Below, piece after piece: positions 1 to 7,291 of a stretch of DNA of 64,000 nt. A program made the position numbers and the translations under genes. Origin of the DNA: an uncultured Bacteroides sp. (lineage in GTDB: Bacteria > Bacteroidota > Bacteroidia > Bacteroidales > Bacteroidaceae). Within the stretch, counting starts at the first letter, position 1, and the number at the start of each line of letters is the position of its first letter. The stretch is taken from the NCBI RefSeq assembly GCF_963677715.1, contig NZ_OY782493.1:186001-250000 (forward strand), given 5' to 3'. Under the pieces are notes generated by a model, which had not been told where the DNA came from, searched no databases, and saw only the letters and a program-made list of their open reading frames with translations.

Positions 1-288
1 TTCGTGCGCTTTGCCCGCTATCTGATACTGAGAGAAAGGCAGGTAGTCGTACGATGAACGCAGTCCCGTCATAAAGTACTGTTCCGTTTCGCCTATTTCA
101 CGGTCGATGGAGAAGACCTTGCACAATACTCCTTTGGGGGTAGTGATGCTGTGTATGGTAGCATTCATTTCGGGTTCTACAGGAGGTTTCTCCCCCCACG
201 GAAGGTTGCATACCTCTTTGTTTCTTTCAATGAGTAGCTGGTCGTTAAAGAAAACCAGCCACTGAATTTGTTCAGCTATTGTTTCCAT
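1..288 (-). CDS. nudC: NAD(+) diphosphatase (NudC-like), N-terminal fragment, cut by window edge
   Basis: The first 96 codons of a gene that runs off the left edge, starting at the ATG complementary to 286-288. The translation opens METIAEQIQWLVFF and ends with a region (LRSSYDYLPFSQY, then AGKAHE) that matches the N-terminal domain of NADH pyrophosphatases just before their zinc ribbon. NudC-type Nudix enzymes hydrolyse NAD(H) and can remove NAD caps from RNA. The zinc-binding cysteines and the Nudix box lie outside the window, so the call rests on the N-terminal domain alone. A candidate -7 element sits at 346-353. The start codon is clear because no in-frame ATG precedes it before the AT-rich leader. 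Confidence 0.66.
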   Translation of the reverse strand, partial: METIAEQIQWLVFFNDQLLIERNKEVCNLPWGEKPPVEPEMNATIHSITTPKGVLCKVFSIDREIGETEQYFMTGLRSSYDYLPFSQYQIAGKAHE

Positions 289-345
289 TCTTTTTTGATT
301 TAATCATCTGTGCGTTGCAGGCAGTCTAGCATCCTGAAGCGCTGG

Positions 346-353
346 CAAAGGTA
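346..353 (-). promoter_or_regulatory. Candidate Bacteroidetes -7 element for nudC
   Basis: The minus strand reads TACCTTTG, a match to TAnnTTTG, 58 bases upstream of the nudC ATG. No well-spaced -33 TTG was found, so this is a moderate call. Confidence 0.4.
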
Positions 354-638
354 CTCAAAAACTTCTTTCGTGGTTGTTGCAAGAAGCTGAAGTTTTTGTT
401 TCACCTCTCTGCCGAACGTTTACGCCGCCTTGCAGGTGTCGAAGAGATTTCATCCCTCAAGGCTTGTTCCCTTAAAAGAAAAGCTGCAACCGGAGGAGAA
501 ACCCCGCTTCCGCAGGGAAGTATAAAGCCTGGGATGTGATGATTATTCCGTACAAAGAGCCCTTTATGAGCTTGTTTTTGTCAAGAGCTGATTTATAGTT
601 TATTAACAATATGGGAGTGAGCTGGCAGAAGAAGGGAA

Positions 639-830
639 GTTATTCGGATAACATAAGGAGATAAATGGGTAACATTACTTGTTATTGGGATAACAAACCG
701 CAATATGAGTGATGATGAACCGTCTCATGAGTCAAGTGCAACCGTCTCATGCACCAAATGCAACCGTCACTTTGGTCGGATAGCACCGTGCAATCGGGTG
801 AAAAGCACCGTTCTTTGTCGTAACCGAACG
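639..830. repeat. Phased degenerate tandem repeats, 21-bp then 22-bp period
   Basis: Two adjoining arrays. In the first, GGATAAC or GGGTAAC occurs at 646, 667 and 688, exactly 21 bp apart; two of the three units are GTTAT-N4-ATAAC palindromes. In the second, ACCG starts at 697, 719, 741, 763, 785 and 807, exactly 22 bp apart, and the 719 and 741 units share ACCGTCTCATG. A terminal palindrome ACCG-AA-CGGT follows at 823-832. The periods are close to two turns of B-DNA. Function unknown. Confidence 0.7.
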
Positions 831-840
831 GTGTGGGCAC

Positions 841-870
841 AAAAAAAGAGGGAAGCAGCAACTTCCCCCA
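841..870 (-). terminator. Intrinsic terminator downstream of cdd
   Basis: GGGAAG (850-855), a 6-nt loop and CTTCCC (862-867) form a hairpin. On the minus strand it is followed by CTCTTTTTTT, the expected U-tract for transcripts coming from cdd about 125 bp away. Confidence 0.6.
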
Positions 871-995
871 TTTACCCTATTTTAATTTGAATATACTTTA
901 TGATTACATTTACAAAGATACAACATTACACAACAAAAAGCAAGCTTTTCGGTATAAAAGAACAGCTGTAGTTTGTTTTTTTAGTAATCCGTATA

Positions 996-1478
996 TTACA
1001 GTTCCATCTCCGAACCGTCAAACGACAGCGGGAGTAAATCTTTGATACTTTTTACCTCGTAGATGTGTTTTGTGCCGTAAAGCAAGATGCGCATCGGTTG
1101 GCTGTAGCGCTTCTCCGTTTCGAGCATCACCTGGCGGCAGGCGCCACAGGGCGGAATGGGCGATTCGAGAAAGCCATTTTCCGTGCGGGCGGCAATGGCC
1201 AGTGTCGTTACCGCCTGGTCGGGGTATTGCGAGTTTGTATAGAACAGCGTGGTGCGTTCTGCACAAAGCCCCGACGGATAAGCTGCATTCTCCTGATTCG
1301 TACCTGTTACAATCACCCCGTTGGCCAATCGGGCGGCGGCACCCACCCTGAAGTGGGAGTAAGGGGCATAACTGCGTGATGTAGCATCCATGGCAGCACT
1401 AACGAGTGTCCGATCTGCTTCAGAGAGTTCATCGTATTGGTATACTTTTAGTATGGCTGTGATGATGAGATCTTTCAT
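996..1478 (-). CDS. cdd: Cytidine deaminase
   Basis: A 160-residue zinc-dependent deaminase that converts cytidine and deoxycytidine to uridine and deoxyuridine in pyrimidine salvage. The family signature is intact: C72-A-E74 supplies one zinc ligand and the catalytic glutamate, and P110-C111-G-A-C114 supplies the other two ligands. The substrate-binding FRVGAA and NQENAAYPS segments lie just before. Length is normal for the tetrameric bacterial type with a short N-terminal extension. The gene stands alone with a -7 element at 1510-1517 and a terminator at 841-870, so it is probably monocistronic. Confidence 0.95.
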   Translation of the reverse strand: MKDLIITAILKVYQYDELSEADRTLVSAAMDATSRSYAPYSHFRVGAAARLANGVIVTGTNQENAAYPSGLCAERTTLFYTNSQYPDQAVTTLAIAARTENGFLESPIPPCGACRQVMLETEKRYSQPMRILLYGTKHIYEVKSIKDLLPLSFDGSEMEL

Positions 1479-1509
1479 GGTTTGTTCGTTTTTTTAAGGA
1501 TTGGGGAGA

Positions 1510-1517
1510 CAAAGTTA
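1510..1517 (-). promoter_or_regulatory. Candidate -7 element for cdd
   Basis: The minus strand reads TAACTTTG, matching TAnnTTTG, 32 bases upstream of the cdd start codon. Confidence 0.5.
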
Positions 1518-1661
1518 GCAAAGAGATTGATAATCCGAATAATTTTTATGATTTTTGTGATCTGATAGCGAGTAACCTCTGTCAAGGATGAGAATCGGCA
1601 TCTTTTTATTTAGAATATATAAACAATAAAGGTAGAGGACTATTTCCTCGAAAAGAAAACA

Positions 1662-2567
1662 ATGAGTAAGATTCAACATACCATTATTTTTATCCTGGCA
1701 GCCCTGTCTGCTTTTACTTTCAGTGCGCAGGCACAACGAAAAAATCAGCGTTACACGGAGTATATCAATAAGTATAGCTCATTGGCGGTAGATCAGATGA
1801 AAGCCCACCACATTCCTGCCAGCATCACACTGGCTCAGGGACTGCTCGAGAGCGGTGCCGGATACAGCGAACTGGCACGCACGAGTAACAACCATTTCGG
1901 CATTAAATGTGGTACTAACTGGCAGGGGCCTTCGGTGTCTCACGATGACGATGCCCGTCAGGAATGTTTTCGCGCCTACAAAAGTGCCGCCGACTCTTAC
2001 GAAGACCACTCTGCTTTTCTGAAACGCGGAGCACGCTATGCTTTCTTATTTCGCCTCGATATAACCGATTATAAAGCCTGGGCACGCGGGCTTAAACAAG
2101 CCGGATATGCCACCGATCCTTCCTATGCCAATCGTCTGATAACGATTATAGAAGATTATGAGCTTTATAAATACGACAGTAAACATAGAGAGGAACGGAC
2201 CTCGAGGGAAGAACCGGTTATTATAAATTCCCATCAGGTTTATCTGGCCAATAAATTGGCCTACGTCATAGCCCGCCGGGGAGATACCTTCAAAGGTTTA
2301 TCCGCCGAGTTTGATATCAGCCCGAGGAAACTGGTGAAGTATAATGATCTGCAAAAAGACTATACACTTACCGACGGAGACATTATCTACCTGCATGCCA
2401 AAAACAAGAAAGCCTCCAAAGAATACATTGTGCATGTGGTAAGAGACGGAGACTCGATGCACATCATTTCGCAGAAGTACGGCATCCGTCTGAAGAATCT
2501 GTATAAGATGAACAGTAAAGATCCCGATTACGTGCCCGAAGTGGGAGACCGGCTGAGGCTTCGCTAA
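1662..2567 (+). CDS. Secreted N-acetylglucosaminidase (GH73) with two LysM domains
   Basis: A 301-residue exported cell-wall hydrolase. Residues 1-25 are a signal peptide ending in AQAQ. Residues about 40-172 are a FlgJ-type GH73 glucosaminidase domain: the ITLAQGLLESG motif places the catalytic glutamate at E63, followed by NNHFGIKC. Two LysM repeats (about 201-245 and 255-300) should anchor the enzyme to peptidoglycan. It probably cleaves between GlcNAc and MurNAc during wall turnover. It precedes the efflux operon but is separated by a strong hairpin at 2597-2629, so the two are probably not cotranscribed. Family assignment is firm; the cellular role is inferred. Confidence 0.9.
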   Translation: MSKIQHTIIFILAALSAFTFSAQAQRKNQRYTEYINKYSSLAVDQMKAHHIPASITLAQGLLESGAGYSELARTSNNHFGIKCGTNWQGPSVSHDDDARQECFRAYKSAADSYEDHSAFLKRGARYAFLFRLDITDYKAWARGLKQAGYATDPSYANRLITIIEDYELYKYDSKHREERTSREEPVIINSHQVYLANKLAYVIARRGDTFKGLSAEFDISPRKLVKYNDLQKDYTLTDGDIIYLHAKNKKASKEYIVHVVRDGDSMHIISQKYGIRLKNLYKMNSKDPDYVPEVGDRLRLR

Positions 2568-2596
2568 TCATTCACTTCCCTTCTGTAAAAACGTAC

Positions 2597-2629
2597 AAGG
2601 TGTTCGGAAACGAACACCTTTGTTTTTTT
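2597..2629 (+). terminator. Intrinsic terminator of the LysM gene, overlapping a putative operator
   Basis: A perfect 10-bp stem AAGGTGTTCG / CGAACACCTT with a GAAA tetraloop (2597-2620), followed by TGTTTTTTTG. This is a classic terminator 30 bases after the LysM gene. The stem also contains TGTTC-N6-GAACA, the palindrome shared with the tolC-like promoter. Confidence 0.8.
2601..2616. promoter_or_regulatory. Putative enhancer site for the NtrC-type regulator
   Basis: TGTTC-ggaaac-GAACA, centred at 2608.5, is 66.5 bp upstream of the -12 G of the sigma-54-like promoter at 2662-2677. The same palindrome at the same distance lies upstream of the tolC-like gene (12579-12594). Confidence 0.6.
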
Positions 2630-2661
2630 GTTATCCCCTGTATTTCAGCTAGTTGACTGTT

Positions 2662-2677
2662 TGGCATAGCGATTGAT
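2662..2677 (+). promoter_or_regulatory. Sigma-54-like promoter of the efflux operon
   Basis: TGGCAT-N5-TTGAT resembles the sigma-54 consensus TGGCAC-N5-TTGCA, with the correct 10 bases between the -24 GG and the -12 dinucleotide (GA instead of GC). Transcription would start near 2688, inside or after the first in-frame ATG at 2687, which supports the later ATG at 2729 as the start of the adaptor gene. Confidence 0.6.
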
Positions 2678-2728
2678 AAGAAGAAGATGTATTCTTTTGA
2701 TTTCATAATCCGTTATTATAATTATCAC

Positions 2729-3976
2729 ATGGACAGAGAGATTCCTAAAAAAGAGCTGCTGAAAGAGCGTAATAAGAAAATCATCCGATTCTCTATTATC
2801 GGAGTAGCGTGCATTGCCGCTATCAGCGTACTTATTTCGTTGATGCGTACCGGAGTAGAACGGAAAGATCTGGTTTTTTCTACCGTAGATAAAGGAACTA
2901 TTGAGGTAAGTGTCAGCGCTTCGGGCAAAGTGGCACCGGCGTTCGAAGAGATCATCAATTCACCCATCAATACCCGTATTGTGGAGGTATATCGCAAAGG
3001 GGGTGACTCCGTAAACGTGGGCACGCCCATCTTGAAACTCGATTTGCAAAGCACGGAAACGGAATATAACAAGCTGCTGGATGAAGAACAAATGCGCCGC
3101 TACAAGCTGGAGCAACTCAAAGTAAATAACCAGACGAAACTGAACGACATGGCGATGCAGATTAAAGTATCTGCCATGAAGCTGAATCGAATGAAGGTGG
3201 AGCTACGCAACGAGCACTATCTGGATAGTCTGGGTGCAGGCACAACGGACAAGGTGCGACAAGCCGAACTAAGTTACAACGTGGCCCAACTGGAGTACGA
3301 GCAATTGAAACAACAATACACCAACGAACAGCAGGTGCGGGCTGCGGAGCTGAAAGTACAAGAGCTGGATTTCAATATCTTTCGCAAGTCACTGGCCGAA
3401 ATGAAACGTACGTTGGATGATGCACAGATTCGCTCTCCGCGCAAAGCCATTCTTACTTATATCAATAATCAGGTAGGCGCACAAGTGGCACAAGGCGCAC
3501 AGGTAGCTGTCATTTCAGACCTTAGTCACTTTAAAGTAGAAGGCGAGATAGCCGATACGTATGGCGATCGGGTATCGGCGGGAGGCAAGGCCATTGTAAA
3601 GATTGGCAGCGAGAAGCTCGAAGGAACGGTATCCAGCGTAACGCCGTTGTCTAAAAACGGAGTCATTTCATTTACCGTGCAGTTGGCCGAAGATAATAAC
3701 AAACGCCTCCGCTCGGGGTTGAAAGTAGATGTATACGTGATGAATGCGGTAAAAGAAGATGTGATGCGCATAGCCAATGCTTCTTTCTACGTGGGGCGTG
3801 GCGAATACGAACTGTTTGTGCTGACCTCTTCGGACGAGATAGTGAAACGCAAAGTGCAACTGGGCGACTCTAACTTTGAGTCCGTAGAAGTAATCAGTGG
3901 CCTGAAGGTGGGCGACAAAGTCGTTGTGTCCGATATGTCTTCTTACAAGAACAAGAATAAACTCAAAGTGAAATAG
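2729..3976 (+). CDS. Efflux periplasmic adaptor (HlyD/MacA-like)
   Basis: A 415-residue membrane-fusion protein linking the inner-membrane ABC permeases to the outer-membrane channel. It has a short cytosolic N-terminus, one membrane anchor (about 18-39), a barrel-sandwich lipoyl half motif (SGKVAPAFEE), a long helical hairpin rich in K, E, Q and L (about 110-225), then the second lipoyl half and beta-barrel domains. The start at MDREIPKK is preferred over the in-frame ATG at 2687 because the sigma-54-like promoter predicts a transcript beginning near 2688. The permease follows after 2 bases, so these genes form one operon. The substrate cannot be told from sequence. Confidence 0.9.
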   Translation: MDREIPKKELLKERNKKIIRFSIIGVACIAAISVLISLMRTGVERKDLVFSTVDKGTIEVSVSASGKVAPAFEEIINSPINTRIVEVYRKGGDSVNVGTPILKLDLQSTETEYNKLLDEEQMRRYKLEQLKVNNQTKLNDMAMQIKVSAMKLNRMKVELRNEHYLDSLGAGTTDKVRQAELSYNVAQLEYEQLKQQYTNEQQVRAAELKVQELDFNIFRKSLAEMKRTLDDAQIRSPRKAILTYINNQVGAQVAQGAQVAVISDLSHFKVEGEIADTYGDRVSAGGKAIVKIGSEKLEGTVSSVTPLSKNGVISFTVQLAEDNNKRLRSGLKVDVYVMNAVKEDVMRIANASFYVGRGEYELFVLTSSDEIVKRKVQLGDSNFESVEVISGLKVGDKVVVSDMSSYKNKNKLKVK

Positions 3977-3978
3977 AG

Positions 3979-5262
3979 ATGATAACATTATACTTAAAGC
4001 AAGCTTGGCAGCTATTGAAACAGAACCTGCTGTTTAGTGGCATATCTATAGTGGGAACGGCATTGTCCATCTCTCTTATCATGATGTTGGTAGTAGCTGT
4101 TCAGTCTCGGATAATGAACTACGGGCCCGAAGCGAACCGCGACCGTACGCTCTATGTAAAATGGGCAGGCATTCAAAAGAAGTCCGACCACGAGAATAAC
4201 GGCAATGGATATCTTTCGCTAAAGACGGCAGATGCCTGCTTTCGTTCGCTTAAAACGCCCGAAGCCGTAAGCATTGTTTCGCCCTTACAAACCCGATTGG
4301 CCGCTTTGCCCGGAGGGGTTAAGGCCATGCGTTGCAACACGCTCTTTACCGATGAGCAGTTTTGGCAGGTATTTCGTTTTCACACAATCAGCGGCAGGGT
4401 TTATGATCGTGCCGATCTGGATGCCGCCATTCATAAAGCGGTGTTATCCGCCGGCATGGCGCGCACGCTTTTCGGTGATGTGCATGCGGCCGTGGGTAAA
4501 ACCATTACGCTCGATTACCATTCTTTTACCGTTTGTGCCGTGGTGAGTGATGTTTCTACGCTGGCAACGGATGCTTTTGCACAAATCTGGATACCCTATA
4601 CTACTGCGCAAATTCGTCGCAACCCGTGGGCGGAAGAAATTTCGGGCAATTATAAAGCCTTTATACTGGCACATCGTTCGGCCGATTTCCCGGCCATCCG
4701 TGCGGAAGTAGAACAACGGGTGGCGGTTTACAACGCTTCGCTGCGCGAATATGAATTGAACTTAAGAAGCCAGCCCGATACAAAGATCGTAGAAATAGGC
4801 CGCTTCGGCCCCGGAGATCCCGATACTACCTCTTTAATCGTGGGACTTATTTTTACGATAATGATGCTGTTGATTGTTCCGGCGGTAAATATCTCGGGAC
4901 TCACCTTGAGCCGCATTTATCAGCGTATGCCCGAGATAGGAGTGCGTCGGGCCTACGGAGCCACTCGGATGGAACTGATGCAACAGATCTTAACGGAAAA
5001 TTTATTGCTCTCTTTACTGGGCGGAGTACTGGGGATCGTATTTAGTTATGCGGGCATTTCCCTTTGTCGCGATTGGGTGCTGGGCACTACCGCCTATTTC
5101 GGTATGCACATAAAGCCCGATATGGAGATTTCTCTCTTACTAAATCCGTGGGCGCTCTTGTTTGCCGTTCTGTTCTGTCTCATTCTTAATTTGCTGAGTG
5201 CCGGCATACCTGCCTGGCGCGGAGCCTCGGTTGGTATTGTTAAAGCAATTAGTAACGAATAA
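3979..5262 (+). CDS. ABC transporter permease, FtsX/MacB type (first pair, A)
   Basis: A 427-residue permease with the MacB layout: one N-terminal membrane helix (about 19-42), a large periplasmic MacB-type core domain and three C-terminal helices forming the FtsX domain, with the conserved RMPEIGVRRAYGA loop before the second helix. It closely resembles the permease at 7292-8584 (shared NRxRTLYVKW segment after the first helix), so the two are probably duplicates. It starts 2 bases after the adaptor gene and is followed 11 bases later by a second permease. Such permeases act mechanically rather than as classical channels; the substrate is unknown. Confidence 0.9.
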   Translation: MITLYLKQAWQLLKQNLLFSGISIVGTALSISLIMMLVVAVQSRIMNYGPEANRDRTLYVKWAGIQKKSDHENNGNGYLSLKTADACFRSLKTPEAVSIVSPLQTRLAALPGGVKAMRCNTLFTDEQFWQVFRFHTISGRVYDRADLDAAIHKAVLSAGMARTLFGDVHAAVGKTITLDYHSFTVCAVVSDVSTLATDAFAQIWIPYTTAQIRRNPWAEEISGNYKAFILAHRSADFPAIRAEVEQRVAVYNASLREYELNLRSQPDTKIVEIGRFGPGDPDTTSLIVGLIFTIMMLLIVPAVNISGLTLSRIYQRMPEIGVRRAYGATRMELMQQILTENLLLSLLGGVLGIVFSYAGISLCRDWVLGTTAYFGMHIKPDMEISLLLNPWALLFAVLFCLILNLLSAGIPAWRGASVGIVKAISNE

Positions 5263-5273
5263 ACTTTGATGAA

Positions 5274-6557
5274 ATGCTAAAACATCTTATACATTTGGTT
5301 TGGAATCAGCGCAAACATAATACCTGGTTGTGGGCAGAACTGATGTTGGTCATTCTTTGCTTATGGTATGTAGCCTTGTCGCTCTACAATAACTATTGTA
5401 GCTACACCGCTCCGCTGGGGTTCGATATCAGTCACACATACCGTTTGGATGTTGCCCCGCGCGACTCTGATGCCGAAGGTTATATTCCTTTCGATGCATC
5501 CAACCCCGGAACAGGATATAATCTGATGGAATTAGTAGAACGCTTACGCCACCTTGAAGGAGTCGAAGGGGTTTCGCTTTCAATAACCTCACATCCTTAC
5601 AATGCCATGAGTAATTATGCGCAGGCGTATGTCGACACCACGGCAACCCATTTACTCTGGTATCGGGTAACGGATTCTTTCTTCGATGTGTTCCGCATTC
5701 AGGCGGCAGACGGCTCCTCTTTGCGTGGCAAACTTACCGATTCATCCGTCATCTTAACACAAGATGCCGCCGAAAAAATGTTTCCGGCGAGTAGCAATGC
5801 CGCCGGAAAATCGCTCGACCTCTTTCAGCTGGGCGAGCATGCTACTGTTGCCGCCGTTTCTACTCCGGTAAGTTATGCCGAGTTTTATGGTTGCACACCT
5901 TCTGTTTACACCCTGCTTACCGATAAAACAATTGAAACGGGTATTAACAGCGATAATCTTGATATGGTTGAAATATGTATTCGCATGCGTGCGGAAGCGG
6001 ATAGTCCGGATTTGCCCGAAAAGTTCCTCACCACCTATAGCTCTCGTTTGGGAGTAGGCAACTTGTATCTCAAAGATGTTCGTCCGGTAGAATACCTCCG
6101 CTCCGATCTTATCTCATCGGGAGTAAATCGCATGCGTCTGGATATTTTGCTGGCCGGATTCCTGCTTGTCAGTGTCTTTCTGGGTGTAACGGGTACTTTC
6201 CTTTTTCGTACCCGCCAAAGACAGCCCGAACTGGCCTTGCGACTGGCACTGGGAGCCAGTCGCCAACGCCTGCTCATTTTACTGGTAGGAGAGGGCGGAG
6301 TGCTCTTTATACTTGCCCTGTTGCCTGCCATGCTTATAGCTTGGAACCTGTTTTATGCCACGGGAGGTATGATTAGTTCGGGAACGTCGTTTGGCCTTTC
6401 TATGGAAGAGACGGGAGCCTTCGTTCGTTTCGGCCGCTTCCTGGTGGCAATGGCTATCAGCTCGGTGCTTACCATTTTAATGATGCTCATCGGTATTTTG
6501 TTTCCGGCTGTTCGTGCTATGGGCATACATCCGGCTGAGGCGTTGCATGAAGAATAA
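5274..6557 (+). CDS. ABC transporter permease, FtsX/MacB type (first pair, B)
   Basis: A 427-residue partner permease with an N-terminal helix (about 21-43), a periplasmic domain and three C-terminal helices carrying RQPELALRLALGA. It ends in HPAEALHEE; the permease at 8590-9837 ends in QPAEALHEE, and both share the VGNLYL and LGVTGTFLFRTRQRQ / LAVLGTFWFRTQQRR regions. It is therefore the paralogue of that gene and not of its immediate neighbour, which indicates duplication of an A+B permease pair. The ATPase gene follows after 37 bases. Confidence 0.9.
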   Translation: MLKHLIHLVWNQRKHNTWLWAELMLVILCLWYVALSLYNNYCSYTAPLGFDISHTYRLDVAPRDSDAEGYIPFDASNPGTGYNLMELVERLRHLEGVEGVSLSITSHPYNAMSNYAQAYVDTTATHLLWYRVTDSFFDVFRIQAADGSSLRGKLTDSSVILTQDAAEKMFPASSNAAGKSLDLFQLGEHATVAAVSTPVSYAEFYGCTPSVYTLLTDKTIETGINSDNLDMVEICIRMRAEADSPDLPEKFLTTYSSRLGVGNLYLKDVRPVEYLRSDLISSGVNRMRLDILLAGFLLVSVFLGVTGTFLFRTRQRQPELALRLALGASRQRLLILLVGEGGVLFILALLPAMLIAWNLFYATGGMISSGTSFGLSMEETGAFVRFGRFLVAMAISSVLTILMMLIGILFPAVRAMGIHPAEALHEE

Positions 6558-6594
6558 TGAGAGTAATATATAAACAATTTAAATATAAGATAAG

Positions 6595-7260
6595 ATGATT
6601 ACACTTACTTCCCTTTCCAAAATTTACCGTACGAACGAAATAGAAACGGTAGCTCTCGAGAATGTGAACTTAACGGTAGAACGTGGCGAATTCCTTTCTA
6701 TCATGGGCCCGTCAGGTTGTGGTAAATCTACGTTGCTTAATATAATGGGCTTGCTGGATGCTCCGACAAGTGGTAAGATAGAAATAAACGGCACAAGTAG
6801 TGAGGGGATGAAAGACAAGGCTCTTGCCGCTTTCCGTAACAGATCGCTGGGCTTCGTGTTTCAGTCCTTTCACCTGATTAATTCGCTCAGTGTGCTCGAT
6901 AATGTGGAACTGCCTCTTTTGTATCGCCATGTCTCGGCTTCGGAACGTAAACGCCTGGCACAGGAGGTACTCGAGAAGGTAGGACTTAGTCACCGCATGC
7001 GTCACTTCCCCACACAACTCTCCGGCGGTCAGTGTCAGCGCGTGGCTGTGGCTCGTGCCATCATCGGCAACCCGGATATTATTTTAGCGGATGAACCTAC
7101 CGGTAATCTGGATTCAAAGATGGGAGCCGAGGTGATGCAACTTCTCCATCAGCTGAACAAGGAAGACGGACGCACCATTGTGATGGTTACGCACAACGAG
7201 GAACAAGCCAAACAAACCAGTCGCACAGTGAGATTCTTTGACGGACGGCAAGTGCGGTAA
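6595..7260 (+). CDS. ABC transporter ATP-binding protein, MacB/LolD type
   Basis: A 221-residue ATPase and the only one in the operon. All nucleotide-binding motifs are present: Walker A GPSGCGKST (38-46), Q-loop Q90, signature LSGGQ (142-146), Walker B ILADEP with D166-E167, and the switch histidine in MVTHNE. Size and the LLDAPTSGKI region place it in the family that powers MacB, LolCDE and FtsEX permeases. It sits between two permease pairs and presumably energises both, either as alternative complexes or as one mixed complex. Confidence 0.95.
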   Translation: MITLTSLSKIYRTNEIETVALENVNLTVERGEFLSIMGPSGCGKSTLLNIMGLLDAPTSGKIEINGTSSEGMKDKALAAFRNRSLGFVFQSFHLINSLSVLDNVELPLLYRHVSASERKRLAQEVLEKVGLSHRMRHFPTQLSGGQCQRVAVARAIIGNPDIILADEPTGNLDSKMGAEVMQLLHQLNKEDGRTIVMVTHNEEQAKQTSRTVRFFDGRQVR

Positions 7261-7291
7261 GTATATCTATCATTCACTAAAACAGGTTATA

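Larger units (their letters stand above)
289..995. other. Gene-free 707-bp region between nudC and cdd
   Basis: No open frame here looks like a gene. Short frames at 705-890 and 833-1045 have no recognisable composition, and the first lies over a 22-bp repeat whose period is not a multiple of three. The region holds the nudC promoter, a phased repeat array (639-830) and a terminator hairpin for cdd (841-870). The part from 354 to 638 shows nothing recognisable. Confidence 0.6.

Noticed and set aside
639-830. Repeat array as a CRISPR
   Set aside because: Units are 21-22 bp end to end with diverged interiors and no identical repeats or spacers; no cas genes are present.
705-890. 61-codon frame in the gene-free region near the left edge
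   Set aside because: It runs through the 22-bp repeat array, whose period shifts the reading frame at each unit, has no recognisable protein features, and its 3' end covers a terminator hairpin.
1065-1379. Open frames of about 100 codons antisense to cdd
   Set aside because: Shadow of the cdd codon pattern; the opposite strand encodes an intact zinc deaminase.
2584-2597. TGTA-N6-TACA as a second operator at the efflux promoter
   Set aside because: Outer half-sites are spaced 2 bp shorter than in the other operators and lack the GTTC/GAAC core.
2687-2728. N-terminal extension of the efflux adaptor from the ATG at 2687
   Set aside because: The predicted sigma-54 transcript starts about there, and the added residues are unlike family N-termini.
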